DNA of 32,847 nucleotides from Lysobacterales bacterium (GTDB lineage: Bacteria > Pseudomonadota > Gammaproteobacteria > Steroidobacterales > Steroidobacteraceae). The translations under genes were made by a program, and so were the position numbers. The notes below the pieces were generated by a model. It did not search any database. It saw only the letters and a list, made by a program, of their open reading frames with translations, and was not told the DNA's origin. The stretch lies in the NCBI GenBank assembly GCA_003819815.1, contig RPQJ01000029.1, positions 1 through 32,847 of the forward strand, written 5' to 3'. Below, one piece after another: positions 24,489 through 30,629 of the stretch (the stretch's first letter is position 1; every line of letters starts with the position of its first letter).

Positions 24489-25178
24489 ATGCGCTACCGT
24501 CAGCACGTCACCGAGGACGCCGTCACGCTCGAGCCGCCGTCGCCCGCCACGGCCTCGGTCGTGCTGCTGCACGGCCTCGGCGCCGACGGCTGGGACTTCG
24601 CGCCGATCGTCGACGAGCTCGAGCTGCCTCCCGCGCTCGCGCCACGCTTCGTGTTCCCGCACGCGCCGCTGCGGCCGGTCACGGTGAACGCGGGATACGT
24701 GATGCGGGCGTGGTACGACATCCGCGAGTTCACGCCGGAAGGCCGCGCCGACGCGGCGGGACTCGCCGAATCGTCGACCCGGGCGAGCGAGTATCTCGAC
24801 CGGGAGATCGAGCGCGGCGTGGCGCCGGGGCGCATCGTGCTCGCCGGCTTCTCGCAGGGCGGCGCCGTCGCCCTGACCGCGGGCCCGCGCTACCCGCACC
24901 GTCTCGCCGGCATCCTCGCGCTTTCGACGTACCTGCCGTTCCCGGAACGGCTCGCGGCGGAGCGGTCCGGCGCGAATGCCGGACTGCCCGTGCTGCTTTG
25001 CCACGGACGGCACGATCCGGTCGTTCCGCTGGCGATGGGGGTCGAAGCCCGCGACGTGCTCACGGCGAACGGCTACGAGGTCGAGTGGCACGAGTATCCG
25101 ATGCAGCACGAGGTGTGCCCGGCGGAACTCGGCCACGTCGCGGCCTGGCTCACGGCACGGTTCGCGGCCGCGGGCTGA
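24489..25178 (+). CDS. Carboxylesterase, alpha/beta hydrolase (phospholipase/carboxylesterase family)
   Basis: The 229-residue protein has VVLLHGLGADGWDFAPIV with the oxyanion-hole loop, the nucleophile Ser122 in GFSQGGA, Asp176 in CHGRHDPVVP and His207 in PMQHEVCPAE, a complete catalytic triad. It belongs to the EstB/acyl-protein-thioesterase family that hydrolyses short acyl esters; the natural substrate is unknown. It has no signal peptide. It starts 19 nt after ubiB and is the last gene of that run. The gene-free hairpin region follows. Confidence 0.9.
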   Translation: MRYRQHVTEDAVTLEPPSPATASVVLLHGLGADGWDFAPIVDELELPPALAPRFVFPHAPLRPVTVNAGYVMRAWYDIREFTPEGRADAAGLAESSTRASEYLDREIERGVAPGRIVLAGFSQGGAVALTAGPRYPHRLAGILALSTYLPFPERLAAERSGANAGLPVLLCHGRHDPVVPLAMGVEARDVLTANGYEVEWHEYPMQHEVCPAELGHVAAWLTARFAAAG

Positions 25179-25234
25179 TCGCGCTCGGCGCCTCGAGACG
25201 GCTGCGCACAGTGCCGTGCGCGTGTCGCTCGCCG

Positions 25235-25350
25235 CGAAGACCGGAATCCGGAAGCTCTTCCCGGGACGCCGTGAACCCCTCCTTGGGGGCTCCGGGCGCC
25301 GCGTCCCTGCGGCGCACGGCCCGGGAAGAGCTTCCGGATTCCGGTCTTCG
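25235..25350 (+). repeat. Large hairpin element 1 (31-bp outer stem, two inner hairpins)
   Basis: Outer arms 25235-25265 and 25320-25350 are perfectly complementary over 31 bp. A 54-nt core lies between them. After an ACG bulge, CCGTG (25269-25273) can pair with CACGG (25315-25319). Inside are hairpin A (CCC/GGG stem with loop CTCCTT near 25279-25284) and hairpin B (GCGCCGC 25296-25302, loop GTCCCT, GCGGCGC 25309-25315). The fold is a three-way junction. The core is shared, in opposite orientation, with element 2. It lies between convergent genes, so it may also end transcription from both sides. No protein-coding role is supported. Confidence 0.85.
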
Positions 25351-25454
25351 TGGCTCGGTGGCTGTCGCGGTTGGCGCTGCGCAGGTCTCGCGCTGGCGCG
25401 ATAGCGTCCGGGAATGCGTACGCCCACGCGCAGCACGACCGACGCACCGAGTCC

Positions 25455-25564
25455 GCCCGCTGTCCGGAGCATCCTTGCCGGGCCGTGCGCCGCAGGGACG
25501 CGGCGCCCGGAGCCTACATGGACGTACTCGCGGCGTCCCGGCAAGGATGCTCCGGACAGCGGGC
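25455..25564 (-). repeat. Large hairpin element 2 (28-bp outer stem, same core inverted)
   Basis: Outer arms 25455-25482 and 25537-25564 are perfectly complementary over 28 bp but differ in sequence from those of element 1. The 54-nt core (25483-25536), read on the minus strand, equals the element 1 core in its last 32 nt and first 6 nt. Hairpin B is identical (GCGCCGC/GCGGCGC, loop GTCCCT). Hairpin A is TAC/GTA with loop GTCCAT instead of CCC/GGG with CTCCTT. Stems changed while pairing and loops were kept. Confidence 0.85.
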
Positions 25565-25652
25565 AGACGAGAGAGCGCGTGAGCCGCCGCGCAGCGTGAC
25601 GCGTCTGCGCCCGCGTCTGCACAGCGCGCACCAGAGCACACCGCCAACGACG

Positions 25653-26339
25653 CTACCGCAACTCGATCCAGGTCGCCCGCGCCCTGGCGCAGAGTTCCCC
25701 GTCCTCGTCGAAGATCGCCGTGCCCGCCCGGTGCTTGCGGCCGTCGACGTCGATGCGCCAGCCGATGACGATGCATGACTCGCCGACGTGCACGCGCCGG
25801 TCGACGTGCGCGTGCATCTCGCCCAGCAGCATCGGGCGGCGTCCCGCCGTGACGGCGAAGTAGCCCGGGCAGTCGAGCGCCGCCCAGTGGAACTCGGGCG
25901 CGACCTTGCCGTCGCCGCCGTCGAGCGCGTCGGCCGGCAGCCACGGCGCTGCGACGATGCCGCTCTCGAGCCGGCCCGCGAAGATCCGCAGCCCGTCGCC
26001 GCGGCGCCGGTGCGGGCCGCAGACGAAGCACTCCGGGAAATTGTGCTCGCGGAATCCCGCGTAGTGCTGCGAGGCCCAGACGGCCTGCACGTACTGCGGC
26101 GGCGGCGGCACCTCGAGCTCGAGGCGCGCGGGCGTCGCGCGGGCGACGGGACCGGCCTCGGAGCGGAGTTCCCAGCCACCGTCGGCCTGTTCGAGCGACA
26201 GGATCGTGCCCAGCGGCGGAGGCGTCACGAGCCGAACCTGCACGTCGGCGCGCAGCGTGGCCGCGATGAGCCCGCAGACGTAGCCGCCGTTGCCCGAATC
26301 CGGCGGGCCGCGGTAGCGGCGGTCGATCGTGAGATTCAC
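25653..26339 (-). CDS. Thioesterase-like hotdog protein
   Basis: The 228-residue protein resembles thioesterase-like proteins with two hotdog halves: an N-terminal half with DSGNGGYVCGLIAATL and a C-terminal half with GDGKVAPEFHWAALDCPGYFAV and MHAHVDRRVHVGE. Between them is FPECFVCGPHRR (about residues 101-111), a cysteine motif frequent in this hypothetical family. Hotdog proteins usually hydrolyse or bind acyl-CoA; the substrate is unknown. I chose GTG at 26339 because it forms a GTGA overlap with the upstream DUF2007 gene. The frame is open further upstream, but that part is antisense or out of frame to that gene. Confidence 0.75.
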   Translation of the reverse strand: MNLTIDRRYRGPPDSGNGGYVCGLIAATLRADVQVRLVTPPPLGTILSLEQADGGWELRSEAGPVARATPARLELEVPPPPQYVQAVWASQHYAGFREHNFPECFVCGPHRRRGDGLRIFAGRLESGIVAAPWLPADALDGGDGKVAPEFHWAALDCPGYFAVTAGRRPMLLGEMHAHVDRRVHVGESCIVIGWRIDVDGRKHRAGTAIFDEDGELCARARATWIELR

Positions 26340-26662
26340 CGAGCGCCCTCGCTCCCCGGGGGCGGCGCCGCGCAGTTCCAGCACTGCGAGAACTGCGGCT
26401 CGACCTCTTCCCCGCAGCGCGGGCACGTCCAGGGCTCGCCGTCCTCCACGGATTGCAGGGCCTCGTCGATGAGCGCGCGAGCCCGCAACGACTCGCCCGG
26501 CTGGCGCACCCACAGCTCCGGCCAGCACTCGACGAACGGGATCTCGCCCACGACGCCGCCGAGGCGGTCGTTGCGGACCACGCAGGCGATGCCCTCGGAC
26601 TCGAGCACGTTCCTCAAGTGGGCGATCTCGACCAGGGATTCGGCGGTATGGACCTTGCGCAT
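26336..26662 (-). CDS. DUF2007 domain protein with C-terminal zinc ribbon
   Basis: The 108-residue protein has an N-terminal DUF2007 domain (KVHTAESLVEIAHLRNVLESEGI, then PELWVRQPGESLRARALIDEAL), the putative prokaryotic signal-transducing fold with a ferredoxin-like core. A four-cysteine ribbon follows, CPRCGEEVEPQFSQCWNC, probably binding zinc. No function is established. The ATG at 26662 has GGAGG 8 nt upstream. It is cotranslated with the thioesterase-like gene through a 4-nt overlap, and is divergent from the SDR gene with only 29 bp between starts. Confidence 0.85.
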   Translation of the reverse strand: MRKVHTAESLVEIAHLRNVLESEGIACVVRNDRLGGVVGEIPFVECWPELWVRQPGESLRARALIDEALQSVEDGEPWTCPRCGEEVEPQFSQCWNCAAPPPGSEGAR

Positions 26663-26679
26663 CGGCGGGCCTCCGCGCG

Positions 26680-26685
26680 TAGCAT
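26680..26685 (+). promoter_or_regulatory. -10-like hexamer 6 nt before the SDR gene (leaderless type)
   Basis: TAGCAT, then 6 nt, then the ATG at 26692. A TTGCGC 19 nt further upstream could be a weak -35, inside the start of the divergent DUF2007 gene. No ribosome binding site is present. Confidence 0.5.
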
Positions 26686-26691
26686 GACGCA

Positions 26692-27549
26692 ATGAGCAGG
26701 ACCCGTGCCCTAACGATACTGTCCGGACGCTTTCCCGCAAAGCGCGCCTTCGTCACCGGTGCGGCGAGCGGGCTCGGCCGGGCCACCTGCGGGCTGCTCG
26801 CGACCGACGGGTGGCGGCTCGGCCTGCTCGACCGCTCGGCGGAGAAGCTAACCCGGGTGTCGGCCGCGCTCGAGGCCGCCGGGGCGGCGGTACACGCCTA
26901 TGCGGGCGACGTCTCCGACGAGGCGTTCGTCGCGCACGCGGTCGAGGACTACGGGAATCGCGTCGGCGGGCTCGACCTCATGGTCAACAACGCGGGGGTG
27001 GCCGTGGCGGGAGCCGCGGAGGTGACGCCGCCCTCCGACTGGCGCTGGATCGTCGACGTCAACCTGCTCGGGGTCGCCTGGGGCACGCGCGCGGCGATCC
27101 CGCAGATGCGGGCAGCGGGCCGCGGACTGATCCTGAACGTGGCGAGCGCGGCGGGGTTCGCGTCCGGCCCGCGCATGGCGGCGTACAACGCGACCAAGGC
27201 GGGCGTGATCGCGCTCACCGAGACGGTGGCGGCGGAACTCGAGACGACGGGCGTGCAGGCGACGGTCGCGATGCCCGGGTTCTTCCGCACGTCGCTGCTC
27301 GACACGATGCGGGCGCCGCCGGCCGACGGCGAGCTCGCGCAGCGCCTGATGCAGCGCGCCTCGCACGATGCCGACGATGCAGCGGCTGCGCTCCTGCTGG
27401 CCGCGGCCCGCGGGGCAAGCCACGTCGTGTGGCCCCGCGAGTACCGGCTGCTATGGTGGCTGAAGCGGGGGTTCCCGGGCTGGTTCGTCAGGCGAGCCGG
27501 GCGGATGGGCGGGCGGCTCGCGGCGCAGGCGGATCGACCGCGAGGATGA
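26692..27549 (+). CDS. Short-chain dehydrogenase/reductase
   Basis: The 285-residue classical SDR has TGAASGLGRA (cofactor, about residues 22-31), NNAGVAVAG (about 98-106), the catalytic Ser in NVASAAGFAS and the YxxxK pair in AAYNATKAG (about 164-172). The C-terminal extension RGFPGWFVRRAGRMGG is basic and may be membrane-associated. Substrate unknown; the coenzyme preference is not determined. The last 62 nt overlap, on the opposite strand, the 3' end of the M15 peptidase gene. Confidence 0.9.
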   Translation: MSRTRALTILSGRFPAKRAFVTGAASGLGRATCGLLATDGWRLGLLDRSAEKLTRVSAALEAAGAAVHAYAGDVSDEAFVAHAVEDYGNRVGGLDLMVNNAGVAVAGAAEVTPPSDWRWIVDVNLLGVAWGTRAAIPQMRAAGRGLILNVASAAGFASGPRMAAYNATKAGVIALTETVAAELETTGVQATVAMPGFFRTSLLDTMRAPPADGELAQRLMQRASHDADDAAAALLLAAARGASHVVWPREYRLLWWLKRGFPGWFVRRAGRMGGRLAAQADRPRG

Positions 27550-28198
27550 AGCGGGTGTAGATCTCGGGCAGGCGCTCGAGCACTTCGTCGCGGCCGAGGA
27601 TCTCGCTCTCCGCGATGGCGCGACGCAGCACGGGCAGCGTGAGCGACTCGAGCGCCTCGCTCGCGAGGGGCCAGTAGCTCAGGTGCCACGGCTCCACGCC
27701 CGCACCGCACTCGCCGGTCGAGTACGGGCGATAGAACCCGTATCCCGCCATGTGCTCGTCGAGCCACGCGGTCAGGCGCTCGAACGGGCCGCCGGGACCA
27801 TACTCCGCCGGCACGAGCTGCAGCCGGCAGCCGGCCGGCAGCGAAGCTGCGTCGTACACGTCGACGTCGGTGCCCCAGTGATGGCGGCTGCCGCCCGGAA
27901 GCGCCGACCAGCACAGGATCGCGTCGATGCGCGCCGGCTCGTCGAGCATGGCCACGTCGAGCGGCTGGCCTGCGCGGTCGAGCAGTGCGCGTTCGCCGCG
28001 CCACTTGCCGTTCCAGATGGCGAGCTGGCGGTCGAAGTCGCGGAACCCCGACGCCGCCACGAGGTCGATTCCTGCACGGGCGGCTGCATCGCGCATCGCG
28101 AGGAACGACGTGGCCGCGCCGTAGTGCAGCAGGCAGTGCGGCTGCTCGAGTTCGACGATGTGGGTGCGGGCGCGGCCCGTGAGTTCGAGTTCGTTCAT
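27488..28198 (-). CDS. M15/VanY-family D-alanyl-D-alanine carboxypeptidase-like protein
   Basis: The 236-residue protein carries the M15B zinc motifs: SRHHWGTDVD with ligands His106 and Asp113, and EPWHLSY with Glu169 and His172. The family removes the terminal D-Ala from peptidoglycan peptides. The usual SGFR (residues 50-53) is present. There is no signal peptide or membrane anchor from the ATG at 28198, so it may act on cytoplasmic peptides in recycling, or another start or export route exists. The C-terminus overlaps the convergent SDR gene by 62 nt. Confidence 0.88.
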   Translation of the reverse strand: MNELELTGRARTHIVELEQPHCLLHYGAATSFLAMRDAAARAGIDLVAASGFRDFDRQLAIWNGKWRGERALLDRAGQPLDVAMLDEPARIDAILCWSALPGGSRHHWGTDVDVYDAASLPAGCRLQLVPAEYGPGGPFERLTAWLDEHMAGYGFYRPYSTGECGAGVEPWHLSYWPLASEALESLTLPVLRRAIAESEILGRDEVLERLPEIYTRFILAVDPPAPRAARPSARLA

Positions 28199-28269
28199 GC
28201 CAGCGTTCTTCCGCGCGAAGCATACCGGACTCCGCAGCCGCGCCGCGGGGTGCGGTCGTGACGGGCGTC

Positions 28270-28281
28270 GGAAAATTTTCC
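28270..28281. promoter_or_regulatory. AT-rich 12-bp palindrome GGAAAATTTTCC
   Basis: A perfect palindrome in a GC-rich intergenic gap between the divergent M15 peptidase and GGDEF-EAL genes, about 60 nt before a TATGAT hexamer. It could be an operator; no binding protein can be named. Confidence 0.35.
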
Positions 28282-28342
28282 AACCTGCCCAATGTGGCCG
28301 ATCTGGGGCGATTTGCCTCTCGCCGTCGCGGAGCGCTGCGAC

Positions 28343-28348
28343 TATGAT
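28343..28348 (+). promoter_or_regulatory. -10-like TATGAT upstream of the GGDEF-EAL gene
   Basis: TATGAT lies 73 nt before the chosen ATG at 28422. A TTGCCT at 28313-28318 is too far (24-nt spacer) to be a normal -35, so the promoter is only a candidate. Confidence 0.4.
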
Positions 28349-28421
28349 CCCGGGCGAACCGATACCAAACACAAGAAGGGCGCAAGATGCTCCGCGGTCG
28401 GCCGAGCCGCACGGGCGAGGC

Positions 28422-30455
28422 ATGAAGGGGTTCCGCCTCAGAAGCCGTTACCTGCTGACGGTGCTGGGCATCGGCCTCGCGCTCACGGGCGTCGTCGTCC
28501 TCGCCGTCGAGCTCGGCGGCCAGCAGCGGGTGCCGCTCGCGCTCGTCGTCGTCGCCGGGATCGTGCTCTCGCTGCTCGCCGCGGCATTCGCGTCGGTGCT
28601 CATCTCGCGCATCGACCGCGCGATGGGCGCGCTGATGGCAAGCGCCGAACGCATCGGCCGCGGGCTCTACTCGGAGCCGGTGCGCGTGAGCGGCGTCCCG
28701 GAGGTCGCGCCCCTCGAAGATGCGCTCGAGCGCATGCGCCAGGCCCTCACCGGCACGGCGATCTCGCGCGACTACCTCGACGCGGTGCTGAACAGCATGA
28801 GCGACGCGGTGCTCGTCACGGCACCGGACGGCCGCGTGCGCACCGTCAACGCGGCGGCAGTCGCGCTGTTCGGCCACCGCCCGGAGCAACTCGTGGGGCG
28901 CGACTTCGACTCGTTGATCGCGGAGGCGCACCGCGCCTCGTTCGAAGCGGACAAGATCGTCGAGGAGCCGGGCGAGACCGTCGTGCGCACGGCACGCGGC
29001 CAGACCATCCCCGTATCGGTGAGCGCTTCCTCCGTCTCGAGCGAGGACCCGGGCTTCCAGGGGCGGATCTACGTGCTGCGCGACATCACGGAGCGCAAGC
29101 GCGCCGAGCGGCGGATCCGCTACCTCGCGCGGTTCGACATGCTCACGAAGATGCCGAACCGCATGCAGTTCCAGCACCTGCTGCAGCAGGCGCTCGCGCG
29201 CGTCGCGCGGCAGGGTCGCGGCGTCGTGCTGCTGTACGTCGACGTCGACAACTTCAAGGAGATCAACGACACGTTCGGCCACGCTGCGGGCGACAGGGTC
29301 CTCGAGACCATGAGCGAGCGGCTCACGCGCGTGCTGCCGAAGGAGTCGGTCGTCGGACGGCTGGCCGGCGACGAGTTCGCGGCATTCATCGAGACCGCGG
29401 ACGGAGCCGAGGACCGCCACCAGCAGGCCAGCGGGCTCGCGCGCCTGCTGCTGCGCGAGGTATCGCGTCCGCTGCACGTGAGCGACCACGAGATCGAGGT
29501 GACGGCGAGCATCGGCATCGCGACGTGTCCCGAGGACGCAGACAACGTCATCGACCTGATCCGCAACGCCGACGCGGCGATGTACCACGCGAAGCGCGCC
29601 GGTCGTAACTGCCACGTGTTCTACGCGCCGGAGATGAACGCCGCCGCGGTCGAGCGGCTGCTGCTCAAGAGCAAGCTGCGCCGCGCGCTCGAGCGCGACG
29701 AGTTCCTGGTGCGCTACCAGCCCAAGGTCGAGCTCGCGAGCGGCCGGGTGGTGGGCGCGGAGGCGCTGCTGCGCTGGCGCCTGCCGGGCCACGGCGACAT
29801 CGCGCCCGCGCAGTTCATTCCGCTCGCCGAGGAATCGCGGCTGATCCTCGACATCGGTGCGTGGGTGCTGAACCAGGTGTGCAGCGACTACGCACACTGG
29901 CAGAAGAATATCGACGACCCGGGCCTGGTCGCGATCAACCTGTCGCTCAAGGAACTGAGCCAGGCGAGCTTCATCCCCCGCTGCCGCTCCGTGTTCGAGC
30001 GGCACGGCGTCTCGCCGAGCCGGGTCGAGCTCGAGATCACCGAGACGACGCTGATGATGGATGCCGAGCGCACGCTGCCGCTGCTCGACGAGCTGCGCGC
30101 CATGGGCGTGCACCTGTCGATCGACGACTTCGGGACGGGCTACTCGAGCCTGAGCGCGCTGCAGCAGTTCCCGATCGGTACGCTCAAGATCGACCAGTCG
30201 TTCGTGCGCAACGCGGCCGCCGACCCCGACGACGCCACGATCGTCCGCACCATCATCGAGATGGGCCGCAGCCTCGGCCTGCACGTGCTCGCCGAAGGCA
30301 TCGAGACCGAGGAGCAGCAGCGCTTCCTTCTGCAGAGCGGGTGCCAGTACGGCCAGGGCCGCCTGTTCGGCGAGCCGGTGTCCGCGGACGAGTTCCTCGA
30401 GATGGTGCTCAGGCAGGCCACCGGGGCGTTCCCGGTCCTTCGACAGCCTGCCTGA
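28422..30455 (+). CDS. Membrane-bound GGDEF-EAL protein with PAS domain
   Basis: The 677-residue protein has two membrane helices (about residues 9-32 and 37-62), a HAMP-like linker, a PAS domain (about 117-225), a GGDEF domain and an EAL domain. The GGDEF signature reads RLAGDEF (residues 313-319); AGDEF variants are known to be active. The RxxD inhibitory site is absent. The EAL domain has EAL at 447-449, NLS, ELEITET, DDFGTGYSS, LKID and EGIET, so the phosphodiesterase site looks complete. It should make or degrade cyclic di-GMP depending on its PAS input. Start at ATG 28422 after GGGCGAGG. The frame is open upstream. Confidence 0.93.
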   Translation: MKGFRLRSRYLLTVLGIGLALTGVVVLAVELGGQQRVPLALVVVAGIVLSLLAAAFASVLISRIDRAMGALMASAERIGRGLYSEPVRVSGVPEVAPLEDALERMRQALTGTAISRDYLDAVLNSMSDAVLVTAPDGRVRTVNAAAVALFGHRPEQLVGRDFDSLIAEAHRASFEADKIVEEPGETVVRTARGQTIPVSVSASSVSSEDPGFQGRIYVLRDITERKRAERRIRYLARFDMLTKMPNRMQFQHLLQQALARVARQGRGVVLLYVDVDNFKEINDTFGHAAGDRVLETMSERLTRVLPKESVVGRLAGDEFAAFIETADGAEDRHQQASGLARLLLREVSRPLHVSDHEIEVTASIGIATCPEDADNVIDLIRNADAAMYHAKRAGRNCHVFYAPEMNAAAVERLLLKSKLRRALERDEFLVRYQPKVELASGRVVGAEALLRWRLPGHGDIAPAQFIPLAEESRLILDIGAWVLNQVCSDYAHWQKNIDDPGLVAINLSLKELSQASFIPRCRSVFERHGVSPSRVELEITETTLMMDAERTLPLLDELRAMGVHLSIDDFGTGYSSLSALQQFPIGTLKIDQSFVRNAAADPDDATIVRTIIEMGRSLGLHVLAEGIETEEQQRFLLQSGCQYGQGRLFGEPVSADEFLEMVLRQATGAFPVLRQPA

Positions 30456-30477
30456 ATCCGGCGGAGCCCCGATTCAG

Positions 30478-30507
30478 AAAAAAAGAGGGCGGGAATCATT
30501 CCCGCCC
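30478..30507 (-). terminator. Intrinsic terminator facing the minus strand
   Basis: A 9-bp stem GGGCGGGAA/TTCCCGCCC (30487-30495 and 30499-30507, loop TCA) is preceded on the plus strand by seven A residues (30478-30484). Read on the minus strand it is a stem followed by a T-run. On the plus strand no T-run follows. The adjacent genes both read plus, so the transcript it would end is not annotated. Confidence 0.65.
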
Positions 30508-30567
30508 GAACGGGGGTCATCGTTGACGCCCGAATTCTAAGACTTCCGACATTTAGAATCAATATAC

Positions 30568-30586
30568 GTACAGCACTTGACTGTAC
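30568..30586. promoter_or_regulatory. Inverted repeat GTACAG-N7-CTGTAC, candidate operator
   Basis: A 6-bp palindromic pair with a 7-nt spacer that contains TTGA of a TTGACT (30577-30582). It lies 44 bp before the MerR start, in an AT-rich patch (30535-30600). MerR-family regulators commonly bind such repeats in their own promoter; which protein binds is inference. Confidence 0.45.
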
Positions 30587-30617
30587 TTTAGCTATACAAA
30601 TGACCGCCTCGTGGGCG

Positions 30618-30623
30618 TATGAT
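30618..30623 (+). promoter_or_regulatory. -10-like TATGAT 6 nt before the MerR gene (leaderless type)
   Basis: TATGAT, 6 nt (CCCGCG), then the ATG at 30630. No ribosome binding site separates them. This supports 30630 over the upstream in-frame ATG at 30600, which would place the hexamer inside the gene. Confidence 0.5.
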
Positions 30624-30629
30624 CCCGCG

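Noticed and set aside
25235-25564. CRISPR array or IS terminal repeats
   Set aside because: There are only two units in opposite orientation, no regular spacers, no transposase frame between or beside them, and no target-site duplication recognised.
25350-25780. Open frames inside and around the hairpin elements
   Set aside because: They read through the palindromic arms, have no ribosome binding sites and no recognisable motifs, and differ between strands. The DNA structure explains the region better.
26949-30284. A minus-strand open frame of about 1100 codons
   Set aside because: It is antisense to the SDR and GGDEF-EAL genes. The predicted protein is of low complexity (Arg, Ala, His, Glu-rich) with no domain.
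30577-30605. TTGACT as the -35 box of the merR gene
   Set aside because: No -10 element lies 16-18 nt downstream; the good TATGAT is 35 nt away.
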